Positions 44,738 through 53,890 are shown, counted from the first letter of the stretch. The stretch: 64,000 nt of DNA from GCA-002712045 sp028112705 (GCA_028112705.1 JAOGYN010000001.1:1-64000), one strand, 5' to 3'. A program made the numbers and translations. The notes: a model not told the origin generated them from the letters alone.

Positions 44738-45313
44738 ATGTTTGCGGTCTTAAAAACTGGTGGTAAGCAGTATAAAGTTACTTCTGGAGATGTTCTTAAA
44801 GTAGAAAAATTAGCCGCAGACGCTGGCCAAGTTGTTCAATTTAACGATATTCTTATGATAACAGGATCAAAAACCACAGTAGGTTCACCTTTAATTAAAG
44901 GTGCTGCAGTACAAGCAGAAGTGTTGGCTCAAATACGTGGTGAAAAAGTTATTAACTTTGTTAAGCGTCGTAGGAAGCACGGTTCTCAAAGAACAAAAGG
45001 GCATCGACAATATTTGACAGTTTTACGGGTGACGGAAATATTAGAAACTGGTGCTGAAAATTCTGGCGTCATCACTGCATTAAATGGTGCTGGATTTGTT
45101 TCAACTGTACCAAAAGATCAAGATAAAACAAATGATAAGTTGTCTAAGACTTCTTCTAGTGTAGAGCCAGCAGCAGTGGCTAAGAAGCCAGCAGCAGTGG
45201 CTAAGAAGCCAGCAGCAGTGGCTAAGAAGCCAGCAGCAGTGGCTAAGAAGCCAGCAGCAGTGGCTAAGAAGCCAGCAGCAGTGGCTAAGAAGCCAGTAGA
45301 TGATAAGAAATAA
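44738..45313 (+). CDS. rplU: 50S ribosomal protein L21 with repetitive Ala-Lys-Pro C-terminal extension
   Basis: Residues 1 to about 102 are a standard L21 (MFAVLKTGGKQYKVTSGD, then INFVKRRRKHGSQRTKGHRQYLTVLRV). The protein continues to 191 residues: a linker, then six exact copies of the heptad AAVAKKP and VDDKK. Extensions with Ala/Lys/Pro-rich segments are known for alphaproteobacterial L21, but exact repeats are unusual. It starts at ATG 44738 behind AAGGAAATCGCT. rpmA follows by 20 bases, the classic pair. Confidence 0.97.
   Translation: MFAVLKTGGKQYKVTSGDVLKVEKLAADAGQVVQFNDILMITGSKTTVGSPLIKGAAVQAEVLAQIRGEKVINFVKRRRKHGSQRTKGHRQYLTVLRVTEILETGAENSGVITALNGAGFVSTVPKDQDKTNDKLSKTSSSVEPAAVAKKPAAVAKKPAAVAKKPAAVAKKPAAVAKKPAAVAKKPVDDKK
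45167..45292 (+). repeat. Six perfect 21-bp tandem repeats within rplU
   Basis: Six base-identical copies of CCAGCAGCAGTGGCTAAGAAG, in frame, encode the PAAVAKK/AAVAKKP heptads. Identity at synonymous positions points to recent expansion by replication slippage or recombination, so copy number probably varies between strains. The reverse strand is also open here, but only as a by-product of the repeat. Confidence 0.97.
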
Positions 45314-45333
45314 GATAAAAAGGAGACAGCGAT

Positions 45334-45603
45334 ATGGCACATAAAAAAGCAGGTGGCTCTTCACGTAATGGACGCGATTCCGCAGGTCGACGATTGGGTG
45401 TAAAGAAATACGGTGGCGAGGCAGTTATCCCTGGGAATATTATTTGTAGACAGCGGGGAAATACCTGGTGGCCAGGTGATGGCGTGGGGCAAGGTAAAGA
45501 TCATACTATCTTTGCTGTTAATGAAGGCTCAGTAAAATTCAAAAAAGGTTTTAAAGGTAGAACATTTATTTCTGTGGTCCCAATGTTGGCAGCGGCAGAA
45601 TAA
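45334..45603 (+). CDS. rpmA: 50S ribosomal protein L27
   Basis: An 89-residue L27. It begins MAHKKAGGSSRNGRDSAGRRLGVKKYGGE, the standard start without the cleaved N-terminal extension of Firmicutes, and contains GNIICRQRGNTWWPGDGVGQGKDHTIFA. It starts at ATG 45334 behind AAAAGGAGAC. The N-terminal tail reaches the peptidyl transferase centre. No clear terminator follows. Confidence 0.98.
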   Translation: MAHKKAGGSSRNGRDSAGRRLGVKKYGGEAVIPGNIICRQRGNTWWPGDGVGQGKDHTIFAVNEGSVKFKKGFKGRTFISVVPMLAAAE

Positions 45604-45737
45604 AGGTTTTCTTTTTACTAAACTGAGCGAACTTTCTGTATTGTTACTTTTTTAGTAATAATGCACGTGTCATTTAATTTTTTGATCTTTTAGTGATAGA
45701 ATGTGGTTTGTATATTATGTAAGCGGAGGTTTACATT

Positions 45738-46337
45738 GTGTTATCAGTAATTATATCATTTGCATTATTCGCTCTTTCTCAGGTAGGAACACCTGGTCCT
45801 GCAAATATGATCTTACTTACGACTGGTGCGAGATATGGCTTAAAGCGGGCATTACCTTTTGTTTTTGGTGTTATTTTGGGAAAACAAATTATTATTTGGC
45901 CTATAGGTTTTGGTCTAATTGGCTTTGTTGCAAATGTTCCAATAATATTCACAGTTCTTAAGGTATTATCGGCACTCTACATTATTTGGTTATCTTACAA
46001 GATAGCCAATCTGAGAATATCTGTTAAAGATTTACCAAAAAGTCCACCTGGTTTTTTCTCTGGTTTAATAGTTCATCCCTTAAATCCTAAGGCTTGGGGA
46101 ATGATTATTACAGGTTATACAAGTTTTATTTCTAGTGAAATAAAGACTCTACCAGCAATTTTAATTATTTCTTGTACATTAATTGGGATGCAGATTATTC
46201 TTCATCCTCTGTGGTGTTGGGGTGGTCAAAGGTTGGCTTTGTTAGTTAAAGGTAGAGGTTATGAAAAGTATTTAATGTGGTCCCTTGCATTGCTAACCTT
46301 AATATCGGTTTTTTATGCTCTGTATAAAGGTTTTTAA
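45738..46337 (+). CDS. LysE/RhtB family amino-acid exporter
   Basis: A 199-residue membrane protein with six predicted helices. The LysE-family signature near the N-terminus is QVGTPGPANMILLTTGARYGLKRALPFVFGVILG, and the mid-protein motif HPLNPKAWGMIITGYTSF matches the NPK motif. Such proteins export amino acids or derivatives. The start is GTG 45738 with GGAGG nine bases upstream, a strong site. obgE follows 15 bases later. The substrate is unknown. Confidence 0.9.
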   Translation: MLSVIISFALFALSQVGTPGPANMILLTTGARYGLKRALPFVFGVILGKQIIIWPIGFGLIGFVANVPIIFTVLKVLSALYIIWLSYKIANLRISVKDLPKSPPGFFSGLIVHPLNPKAWGMIITGYTSFISSEIKTLPAILIISCTLIGMQIILHPLWCWGGQRLALLVKGRGYEKYLMWSLALLTLISVFYALYKGF

Positions 46338-46352
46338 ACTCAGAAGGTAACT

Positions 46353-47405
46353 ATGAAATTTCTTGATATTGCAAAAATAAATATTCGTTCTGGGGATGGT
46401 GGTAATGGCTGCGTTAGTTTTAGGAGAGAGAGATATATAGAATTTGGTGGTCCTGATGGCGGAAGTGGGGGTAATGGTGGCCATGTCTGGGTAGAGGCAG
46501 TCAATGGATTAAATACATTGATCGACTTTCGTTACCAGCAGCATTTTTTTGCTAATAATGGTACTGGAGGAATGGGCAAGCAGCGATCTGGAAAAAACGG
46601 TGATGATGTAACATTAAAAGTACCCATTGGTACTGAGGTTCTAGATGAAGATGATAATATTATTGCTGATATGGTTGAAGTTGGACAAAAAACATTATTA
46701 TTAGCTGGGGGAAGTGGAGGGTTTGGCAATCTAGCTTTTAAATCTTCTACTAACCGAGCACCGCGTAGAGCTAATCCAGGAATTTCTGGGTTAGAAATTA
46801 TTATAATCTTAAAACTTAAACTGATTGCTGATGTTGGCCTCTTAGGATTACCAAATGCTGGAAAGTCAACTTTTCTAGCATCTACATCAAATGCAAAGCC
46901 AAAGATTGCAGATTATCCCTTTACAACTTTGTACCCAAATCTTGGCGTGGTTGAGGTTGACAGCTCAGAGTTTGTGATCGCTGATATCCCTGGACTAATC
47001 AAAGGTGCCTCTTCTGGAAAAGGTATTGGAGATAAATTCCTTAGTCATGTTGAGCGTTCGTCAGTATTATTACATATTGTGGACGGAACTTCTTCAAATA
47101 TTATCGAAGATTCTAATGTGGTTTTGGAAGAATTAAAATTATATAGTCCGATCTTGTCATTAAAACCCAGGTTAACAGTTTTAAATAAAATTGACGCTTT
47201 GAGTTCTGATGAAATAGAAGAAAAAGTCAAAGCCTTATCTGACGAAATTGGTGTTAATGTTTTATGTATGTCTGGTGTTTCAAAAAAAGGTATAACTGCG
47301 GTGTTAAGGCAATTAAAAATGACTATTGATAATAATAATAATTATTTAGATCATGAGGAAAATAAATCTGTTAACGAGTTAGACAATATTAAGTGGGAGC
47401 CATGA
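46353..47405 (+). CDS. obgE: GTPase ObgE/CgtA
   Basis: A 350-residue Obg GTPase tied to late 50S assembly and stress signalling. The N-terminal glycine-rich Obg fold (KINIRSGDGGNGCVSFRRERYIEFGGPDGG) is followed by the G domain: P-loop GLPNAGKST, switch II DIPGLIKGASSGKGIGDKFLSH, and NKID. The short acidic C-terminal tail is typical of alphaproteobacteria. The stop overlaps the proB ATG by four bases (ATGA). Confidence 0.97.
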   Translation: MKFLDIAKINIRSGDGGNGCVSFRRERYIEFGGPDGGSGGNGGHVWVEAVNGLNTLIDFRYQQHFFANNGTGGMGKQRSGKNGDDVTLKVPIGTEVLDEDDNIIADMVEVGQKTLLLAGGSGGFGNLAFKSSTNRAPRRANPGISGLEIIIILKLKLIADVGLLGLPNAGKSTFLASTSNAKPKIADYPFTTLYPNLGVVEVDSSEFVIADIPGLIKGASSGKGIGDKFLSHVERSSVLLHIVDGTSSNIIEDSNVVLEELKLYSPILSLKPRLTVLNKIDALSSDEIEEKVKALSDEIGVNVLCMSGVSKKGITAVLRQLKMTIDNNNNYLDHEENKSVNELDNIKWEP

Positions 47406-48508
47406 AACAATTATCTTCTTCAAAACGGTTAATCGTAAAAATTGGATCGTCTTTAATAATAGATAATTCTGTTGGTAAAGTTCGTAAAAGTTGGCTTGAA
47501 TCTCTTGCTTTTGATGTTTTAAGTGCAAAAAAAAGGGGAACTGATGTGGTTTTAGTTTCTTCTGGAGCGATAGCGATTGGAAGAAGTTTGTTAAAGTTAA
47601 AAAATACTAATTTGTCGCTAGAAGAATCTCAAGCTGCAGCGGCTGTGGGTCAAATTAAATTGTCGCAAGTTTATCAAGAAGCATTAGCTCCTTTAGGTAT
47701 TATTACTGCTCAAGTATTGTTAACATTAGAAGATAGTGAAAATCGTCGACGTTATTTGAATTCTAGAACAACCTTGAATATGCTGTTATCCTTAGATGTG
47801 GTTCCAATCGTAAATGAAAATGATACGGTTGCCACTGATGAAATTAGATTTGGTGACAATGATAGGCTTGCCTCCCAAGTGGCTATAATGGTTGGTGCTG
47901 ATAATTTAATTTTGTTCTCGGACGTTGATGGTCTATTTACTGCTAACCCACATGATGATGACTCATCAAAACATTTGAATGAAATAAAAGAAATTACCCC
48001 ACAAATAGAAGCAATGGCTGGTGTTTCAAATTCTACTTTCTCAAAAGGTGGCATGAGAACAAAAATAATTGCTGCTAAATCGGCTACAAACGCGGGTTGT
48101 TCGGTAGTTATCTGTAATGGAAAAGAAAACTATCCATTATCTAATTTGCTGAAGGGTCAAAAACATACGCTATTTCTTGCAAAAAATGATCCTCAAACTT
48201 CAAGAAAAAATTGGATTTCTTCTATGAAAGTAAAAGGGAAGATCAAAATTGATACTGGAGCTGTTGATGCCTTAAAGAACGGAAAATCCTTATTACCTGC
48301 AGGTGTTACTGAGGTTTTTGGATCTTTTTCTAGGGGTGATCCTGTTGAAATTATTGTTGAAAATGGGGAAGGTTTTGGAAAGGGTTTAATAAATTATGAT
48401 AATATAGAAGTCAGTGCAATCATTGGAAAACAATCATCTGAAGTCACTGATATTCTTGGCTATTCTGGTCGCGTTTCTGTAGTGCATAGAGATAATATGG
48501 TGTTGTAG
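47402..48508 (+). CDS. proB: Glutamate 5-kinase
   Basis: A 368-residue enzyme for the first step of proline synthesis. The amino-acid kinase domain opens RLIVKIGSSLI, with VVLVSSGAIAIG and VPIVNENDTVATDEIRFGDND; a C-terminal PUA domain begins near residue 278 (GKIKIDTGAVDAL). I chose ATG 47402, which overlaps obgE by ATGA, rather than GTG three codons earlier. The obgE-proB-proA order is common in alphaproteobacteria. Confidence 0.97.
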   Translation: MKQLSSSKRLIVKIGSSLIIDNSVGKVRKSWLESLAFDVLSAKKRGTDVVLVSSGAIAIGRSLLKLKNTNLSLEESQAAAAVGQIKLSQVYQEALAPLGIITAQVLLTLEDSENRRRYLNSRTTLNMLLSLDVVPIVNENDTVATDEIRFGDNDRLASQVAIMVGADNLILFSDVDGLFTANPHDDDSSKHLNEIKEITPQIEAMAGVSNSTFSKGGMRTKIIAAKSATNAGCSVVICNGKENYPLSNLLKGQKHTLFLAKNDPQTSRKNWISSMKVKGKIKIDTGAVDALKNGKSLLPAGVTEVFGSFSRGDPVEIIVENGEGFGKGLINYDNIEVSAIIGKQSSEVTDILGYSGRVSVVHRDNMVL

Positions 48509-49761
48509 TGGATACTTTCAAACAAATTGAAACAATGGGTGTGTTGGCCAAAAAAGCGTCTAGGTTAATGGCTGGCGCCTCGTCAATTTCCAAAGTAAAT
48601 TGTTTAAATTTTGCTGCTGATGCTATTAATGAAAATCGAGATAAAATCATATTAGCAAACCGCATAGACATGAAGAAGGCAAAGGAAAAGGGCTTATCTT
48701 CAGCTTTGTTAGATCGGTTGATGATCAATGATACACGTTTAACAGAGTTGGTGAGCAGTATTAGGAATATTGCGAATCAAGATGATCCTATTGGAAAAAT
48801 TCTCTCTGAGTGGAAGCAGCCTTCAGGTCTGAACATAAGACGAGTAGGTACACCTATTGGTGTTATTGGGGTGATTTATGAAAGTCGGCCAAACGTTACT
48901 GCAGATGCTGCTGCGTTATGCCTTATGTCGGGAAATTCAGTTATTCTAAGATGTGGATCCGAAAGCTTTAATACGTCCACCGCAATTTGTAACTGCATGA
49001 CTATTGGTCTTAAAAAGGGCAAGTTATCTTTAGATGCTATACAAATTGTGCCTACAAGAGACAGAAACGCCGTTGATGCAATGTTATCATTATCTAATTA
49101 TATAGACGTGATTATTCCCAGAGGTGGCAAAGGCCTTGTATCACTTGTGCAAGAAAAAGCGCGTGTACCGGTATTTGCTCACCTGGAAGGCATTTGTCAT
49201 TTATATGTTGATAAGTCTGCTGATTTAGAAAAATCTCGCTCTGTGCTTATGAACTCGAAACTTCGTAGAGTTGGTATTTGTGGTGCTACTGAATGTTTAT
49301 TGATCGATCAGGAAATATTTGATAATTTTGGAGTTGTTTTGATTAATGATCTTTTAAGTGAAGGAGTTGAGGTCAGGGGGGACTTATCAGCCCAATCTGT
49401 TGATGGGGTCCTCCTTGCTTCAGAAGAAGACTTTGGCCGAGAGTTTCTTGATAAAATAATTGCAGTCAAGGTTGTTGATGGTGTGAAAGGGGCTATTTCA
49501 CATATTGAAAAATTTGGATCCAATCATACTGAATGTATTATGGCCGAAGATAATGCTTCAGTAGAAGAATTTTTTCAAAGAGTAGATAGTGCCATTTTAC
49601 TTCATAATGCCTCAACGCAATTTGCAGATGGCGGTGAATTTGGAATGGGCGCAGAAATTGGAATTGCAACTGGTAAACTTCATGCTAGGGGACCGGTTGG
49701 TATTAATCAATTGACAACTTTTAAGTATTTAGTTGTAGGCGATGGAACTATTCGAAAATAA
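48508..49761 (+). CDS. proA: Glutamate-5-semialdehyde dehydrogenase
   Basis: A 417-residue NADPH-dependent reductase converting glutamyl-5-phosphate to the semialdehyde for proline synthesis. Recognisable segments are IGVIGVIYESRPNVTADAAALCLMSGNSVILR and the catalytic cysteine region (VGICGATECLL), plus the C-terminal FADGGEFGMGAEIGIATGKLHARGPVG. The start is GTG 48508, sharing one base with the proB stop. It ends the operon. Confidence 0.97.
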   Translation: MDTFKQIETMGVLAKKASRLMAGASSISKVNCLNFAADAINENRDKIILANRIDMKKAKEKGLSSALLDRLMINDTRLTELVSSIRNIANQDDPIGKILSEWKQPSGLNIRRVGTPIGVIGVIYESRPNVTADAAALCLMSGNSVILRCGSESFNTSTAICNCMTIGLKKGKLSLDAIQIVPTRDRNAVDAMLSLSNYIDVIIPRGGKGLVSLVQEKARVPVFAHLEGICHLYVDKSADLEKSRSVLMNSKLRRVGICGATECLLIDQEIFDNFGVVLINDLLSEGVEVRGDLSAQSVDGVLLASEEDFGREFLDKIIAVKVVDGVKGAISHIEKFGSNHTECIMAEDNASVEEFFQRVDSAILLHNASTQFADGGEFGMGAEIGIATGKLHARGPVGINQLTTFKYLVVGDGTIRK

Positions 49762-49886
49762 CACTATTTTTTTATTTATAACATTATTTTTTAATTTTAT
49801 TTAATTTCAAATATAGTTACTTTTTTAAATTCTTGTGCTAATTGAATCGTTAAGAACTAACATACTAGTGCAGATTGAAGGTGATA

Positions 49887-50951
49887 ATGTCTTATACAGT
49901 TATGGAGATATCTCAAGCGCTCAATATTCCTTATGAAGGTGATGGAGGAATTAGAGTAGTTTCTATTTCATCACCAGAAAATGCGAGACCAGATCAAATG
50001 GTAATTGCAACTTCTACAAAATACTTTGGTGAATTAAAAAATACGAAGGCATTGGTTGCTTTTATGTATAATGGTGCCGATTGGAAGGCGCTTGGATTGA
50101 AAGCAGCGTTATTGCCTGATCAACCAAGGTTTAAAATGTCAGAAGTTTTCACTATGTATGACAAAAACGGACCATTAGATCCAATTATTCATGATACTGC
50201 TATTATTGACCCTTCAGCAAAAATAGGCGAAAATGTTTCTATAGGTGCTTATTGTGTTATTGGGAAAGGTGTTACAATTGGCAAAGAGACTTTTCTTGAT
50301 ACAAACATTTCCATTGCTGATAACTGTTTCATTGGCAACAATTCATTAATTTTTAGTGGTGTTAAAGTTTCGACTGGTGTCACAATTGGATCTAATTTTA
50401 GATGCAGTTTTAATACTGTAATTGGTTCTGATGGGTTCTCATTTGTTTCAGCAGCTGATGATAATATTAAAGAGATAAAGCGTAGTTTAGGTAAAAGGCG
50501 TGGGACTAACCAATCAAAATATTCAAGAATCGCAAGCTTTGGTTCTGTTGATATTGGTGATGATGTTGAAATTGGCAGTAATTGTTCTATCGATAGTGGC
50601 ACCATAAAAAATACAATTGTTGGCGATGGAACAAAAATAGATAATTTGGTCCATATTGGTCACAATGTCGAAATTGGAGCTGATACATTGCTGTGTGGTC
50701 AAGTGGGTATTGCTGGTTCTGCAATCATTGGTAATCGGGTGGTTTTGGCTGGTCAATGTGGTGTTGGAGATCATACGAAAGTTGGTGATGACGTGATTGC
50801 GGGTGGTGCAACCAAAATATTCTCTAATATTCCCAAAGGTAGAGTGGTATTAGGAAACCCTGCAATGAAAATGGATGAAAATATTAAAGTGTACAAATCA
50901 ATAAGAAGATTACCAAGGTTCATGGAAAAAATTAATCAAAAAAAATTATAA
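49887..50951 (+). CDS. lpxD: UDP-3-O-acylglucosamine N-acyltransferase LpxD
   Basis: A 354-residue left-handed beta-helix acyltransferase adding the amide-linked 3-hydroxyacyl chain in lipid A synthesis. The N-terminal uridine-binding domain (residues 1-100) is followed by about ten hexapeptide turns. The catalytic histidine motif is NLVHIGHNVEIG, and DGFSFVSAADD matches the GFGF loop region. I chose ATG 49887 (SYTVMEIS) with GAAGG upstream; a TTG at 49875 is less likely. Instead of sitting between skp and fabZ, it is followed by its own acyl carrier protein and ketoacyl synthase. Confidence 0.88.
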   Translation: MSYTVMEISQALNIPYEGDGGIRVVSISSPENARPDQMVIATSTKYFGELKNTKALVAFMYNGADWKALGLKAALLPDQPRFKMSEVFTMYDKNGPLDPIIHDTAIIDPSAKIGENVSIGAYCVIGKGVTIGKETFLDTNISIADNCFIGNNSLIFSGVKVSTGVTIGSNFRCSFNTVIGSDGFSFVSAADDNIKEIKRSLGKRRGTNQSKYSRIASFGSVDIGDDVEIGSNCSIDSGTIKNTIVGDGTKIDNLVHIGHNVEIGADTLLCGQVGIAGSAIIGNRVVLAGQCGVGDHTKVGDDVIAGGATKIFSNIPKGRVVLGNPAMKMDENIKVYKSIRRLPRFMEKINQKKL

Positions 50952-51002
50952 AATTAAGGAATCTAAGCATTTTAAACTTAAACTTTAGAGTAATGAAGCT
51001 AA

Positions 51003-51263
51003 ATGACTATACAAGATACAGTAATTGAAATCTTAGCTGAGAAAGCTCTTTTAAAACCTGGCGATGTTAAATTGGATTTTTCAATAAGTGATTTAGGTTT
51101 GGATAGCCTTGGTATCGTTGAGATCATCTTCGCGTTGGAGGAACAGTTTGATATAGAAATTGATATAAATTTTAATAACCTAAATTCTAGTGATTTTGAT
51201 ATTTCAACAGTTCAGGAAGTTATAAAATCTATTGAAAAAATACTTAAAAATAAAAATGGTTGA
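51003..51263 (+). CDS. Acyl carrier protein (non-FAS, lpxD-linked)
   Basis: An 86-residue ACP. The phosphopantetheine site is S35 in DLGLDSLGIVEIIFALEEQF. The acidic helices II and III are present, but the loop IDINFNNLNSSDFDISTV is longer than in FabF-partner AcpP, so it is a specialised ACP. It lies 51 bases after lpxD and six bases before the ketoacyl synthase. It probably carries a dedicated acyl chain for that enzyme; whether the chain goes to lipid A is unproven. Confidence 0.9.
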   Translation: MTIQDTVIEILAEKALLKPGDVKLDFSISDLGLDSLGIVEIIFALEEQFDIEIDINFNNLNSSDFDISTVQEVIKSIEKILKNKNG

Positions 51264-51269
51264 TTATAA

Positions 51270-52478
51270 ATGCCCCGTGTAGTCATTACTGGGAGAGGAA
51301 CAATAAACTCTCTTGGCCATAATGTAAAAGAAACAAACTTAGCAATGGTTCTTGGTGAATCTGGTATTAGTAATCTGCAGATAATTGATAGTTCTAAGTT
51401 GAATATTAATATCGCTGCACAAGTTAAAGGGTATAATCCTTTAGATTTTTTTCTTAAAAATGAGTTAAATTTTTTAGATCCATTTTCTCAATTTGCCTTA
51501 ATTTCTGCAAAAGAAGCGTTGAGTGAGTCTGAGCTCACATTCACTGACGAATTGACTGAGAATACAGGCGTTGTTATTGGCACTGCAGGCGGTGGTTTAA
51601 ACACACAAGAAGATAATTATAGATTAGTATTTCAAGAAAATAAGAATAAGGTTCATCCTTTTATAGTTCCCAAAATGATGCATAATGCAGCTGCTAGTAA
51701 TGTTGCCAAAGCTTACGGTTTTAAAGGAGTTACTTACTCACTATCAAGCGCTTGCGCCTCTTCAAATCATGCAATTTCTAATGCATTTCAGTTAATCCGT
51801 TCTGGTGGTGCAAAAGTAATGATCGCGGGTGGTTCTGATTCAATGTTAACTTTTGGTGGTATTAAGGCATGGGAAGGCATGAGAATAATGTCAAAAACTG
51901 GTTGCCGTCCATTTTGTTTGACAAGAGATGGTTTAGTTCAAGGAGAAGGAAGTGCCGTTTTTGTTTTAGAGGAATTTAATTTTGCAGTTAAGCGTGGAGC
52001 AAATATCTTGGCTGAGATAATAGGTTGCTCAATGACGTCAGATGGTCACGATTTGATGTCTCCATCAGTTGGGGGTGTGAAAAGAGCGATTGTTAAATCA
52101 TTAAATGACGCCCATATACCTTCAGATTTAGTTACTTATATAAATGCGCACGGTACTGGAACAAAAATTAATGACCAGATAGAGGCATCTGCAATATCTT
52201 CAGTTTTTGCTAATTCCATAAAGGCTCCTTTAGTTTCTTCAACTAAATCAATGCATGGTCATGCTATGGGTGCAAGTGGAGCAATTGAATTATTATCGTG
52301 TATTTATGCACTAAACCACAACGTTGTTGTTCCAACAATTAATGTTATTAAAGAAGATCCAGAACTAAAGATAAATTTAATTAACAATGTACCAAGAGAT
52401 GCTAATGTTGATGTGGCTATGTCAAATGCATTTGCATTTGGTGGTTTGAATTCAGTTCTAATCTTGAAGTCCATATAA
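51270..52478 (+). CDS. Beta-ketoacyl-ACP synthase (FabF-like)
   Basis: A 402-residue condensing enzyme with the Cys-His-His triad: C162 in SLSSACASSNHAI, H294 in NAHGTGTKIND, and H331 in STKSMHGHAMGASGA, with K326. The wording of the FabF GHxxGAAG motif is altered (MHGHAMGASG). It follows the ACP gene by six bases. It is likely not the housekeeping FabF, which normally sits with fabD, fabG and acpP. It is convergent with the CorC-like gene. Confidence 0.9.
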   Translation: MPRVVITGRGTINSLGHNVKETNLAMVLGESGISNLQIIDSSKLNINIAAQVKGYNPLDFFLKNELNFLDPFSQFALISAKEALSESELTFTDELTENTGVVIGTAGGGLNTQEDNYRLVFQENKNKVHPFIVPKMMHNAAASNVAKAYGFKGVTYSLSSACASSNHAISNAFQLIRSGGAKVMIAGGSDSMLTFGGIKAWEGMRIMSKTGCRPFCLTRDGLVQGEGSAVFVLEEFNFAVKRGANILAEIIGCSMTSDGHDLMSPSVGGVKRAIVKSLNDAHIPSDLVTYINAHGTGTKINDQIEASAISSVFANSIKAPLVSSTKSMHGHAMGASGAIELLSCIYALNHNVVVPTINVIKEDPELKINLINNVPRDANVDVAMSNAFAFGGLNSVLILKSI

Positions 52479-52506
52479 GTATTTTGATAATATTTTTTAT
52501 ATGGTG

Positions 52507-53826
52507 TTAGCTATCCTTTATTGAGTTTATCTTGAGTTTTGTAATTTGATTTTTTTTACGCTCTATTATCTCTATTCTAAAGCCATAAAAAACAAACACC
52601 TGACCAACGCTTGGTATTATTTGTGCTTCATGAATGACCAATCCAGCAATTGTATGCGCTTCACTATCAGGTAAGTTCCATTCTCGAGCTCTATTTAAGT
52701 CACGGATGGTTGTATTTCCTTCTACTATTAATACGCCATCACTTGGATCTTGTGATGGTTGTTCGGTAATTTTATCATGTTCGTCGTTTATTTCCCCAAC
52801 TATCTCTTCAATAATATCTTCTAAAGTTATTAAGCCCTGAAGTGCTCCATATTCGTCTACTACTAATGCAAAATGGGCTCGCCTTCTTAAGAATTCCCTC
52901 AATTGATCATCTAGTGGTGTTGTTTCTGGAACAAAGTACGGTTTCATAGCTATTTCAAGAACTTTTTCTTCATTAAAATAGGGTTTATTACCATTTTTTT
53001 CTGTATTCACAGTCCTTAAGAGTGATTTAGCATGCATGACACCTATTATATTTTCTTGTTCAGATTTATAAATTGGTAATCTGGTGTAACTTGAAGCTAA
53101 GCACTGTTCTAGTATTGCCTTTGGAGTGGAATCCGCATCGATCATTTCTATTTCAGATCTATGCAACATTATTTCTTCCACAGTTCGATTGGCTAAGTCT
53201 AACGTTGCAAGGAGCCTATCTCTGTCGTCTTTCTCTACAGCGCCTTCAAGGTGACCTAGAGAAATCGCACCTAATATTTCATCTTGAGCTGAATTGGCTT
53301 GCTGTAATGACTTAATATTTTTTCCAAATAAACGAAAAAGAGCGCCTACAATCCACTGAATTCCACTGGTTATTGGACCAAAGACTAAAACTATTGGTCC
53401 TATGATTGGAGAGACCCTTGTTGCGGCCATTTCTGGATTGCTGATTGCATAAATTTTTGGCATAACTTCAGCAAAGATGACAATGAGAAATGTCATAATC
53501 AATGTCGAATAAAAAACTCCACTTTCTCCATAAATTTTTGTTAAGAGGTGGGTGGCAAGAGAAGCCGCTAAAATATTAGCAAAATTGTTTCCAAGTAATA
53601 TTGCACCAATTAATTTTTCTGTATTTTCTGTTAATTTTAAAGCTCGTGCAGCTGATTTTATTCCTTTATCTGCTTTTGCTCTTAGTTTGCTTCTACTTGC
53701 GGCAGTTAAAGCCGTTTCGGATCCAGAAAAAAAACCTGATAGAAACAGCAACAAAATTATTACTACTACTGTCAGAATATTTGCTATGCTGAATGTAGAT
53801 GAGAAATCCATAATAGTATTGTTCAC
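52507..53826 (-). CDS. HlyC/CorC family (CNNM-CBS) membrane protein
   Basis: A 439-residue protein. It has a DUF21/CNNM membrane domain with four helices (about 14-40, 68-95, 100-125 and 135-165), including GSETALTAASRSKLRAKA. A CBS pair follows (MLHRSEIEMIDADSTPKAILEQ and MHAKSLLRTV to HFALVVDEYGALQGLITLEDIIEEIVGEI). The C-terminal transporter-associated domain contains DGVLIVEGNTTIRDLNR. Members are implicated in Mg2+/Co2+ homeostasis. The start is GTG 53826, with an ATG five codons in as an alternative; neither has a good ribosome site. Confidence 0.92.
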   Translation of the reverse strand: MNNTIMDFSSTFSIANILTVVVIILLLFLSGFFSGSETALTAASRSKLRAKADKGIKSAARALKLTENTEKLIGAILLGNNFANILAASLATHLLTKIYGESGVFYSTLIMTFLIVIFAEVMPKIYAISNPEMAATRVSPIIGPIVLVFGPITSGIQWIVGALFRLFGKNIKSLQQANSAQDEILGAISLGHLEGAVEKDDRDRLLATLDLANRTVEEIMLHRSEIEMIDADSTPKAILEQCLASSYTRLPIYKSEQENIIGVMHAKSLLRTVNTEKNGNKPYFNEEKVLEIAMKPYFVPETTPLDDQLREFLRRRAHFALVVDEYGALQGLITLEDIIEEIVGEINDEHDKITEQPSQDPSDGVLIVEGNTTIRDLNRAREWNLPDSEAHTIAGLVIHEAQIIPSVGQVFVFYGFRIEIIERKKNQITKLKINSIKDS

Positions 53827-53850
53827 TTTCAGGTTAGGTTTATTTTTTAA

Positions 53851-53890
53851 AGTATTTATTAGTATTTATTAGTATTTATTAGTATTTGAT
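53851..53890. repeat. AT-rich 10-bp tandem repeat upstream of the CorC-like gene
   Basis: Three exact copies of AGTATTTATT followed by a fourth, AGTATTTGAT. It lies between xerD and the CorC-like gene, 24 bases upstream of the latter's start, so it is in its promoter or leader. The unit is too short and the copies too contiguous for a CRISPR. Slippage here could change spacing in the leader. Confidence 0.85.

Noticed and set aside
45101..45364. Open frames on the reverse strand across the rplU repeats, with Cys/Leu/His-rich translation
   Set aside because: They are by-products of the 21-bp repeat; the plus-strand L21 reading is certain.
45701..45961. Alternative plus-strand frame before the LysE-type gene
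   Set aside because: It overlaps the LysE frame, has a random aromatic/Cys composition, and the GTG at 45738 with GGAGG gives a complete LysE-family protein.
53851..53890. CRISPR-like short repeats
   Set aside because: Units are contiguous without spacers, only 10 bp, and no cas genes are present.
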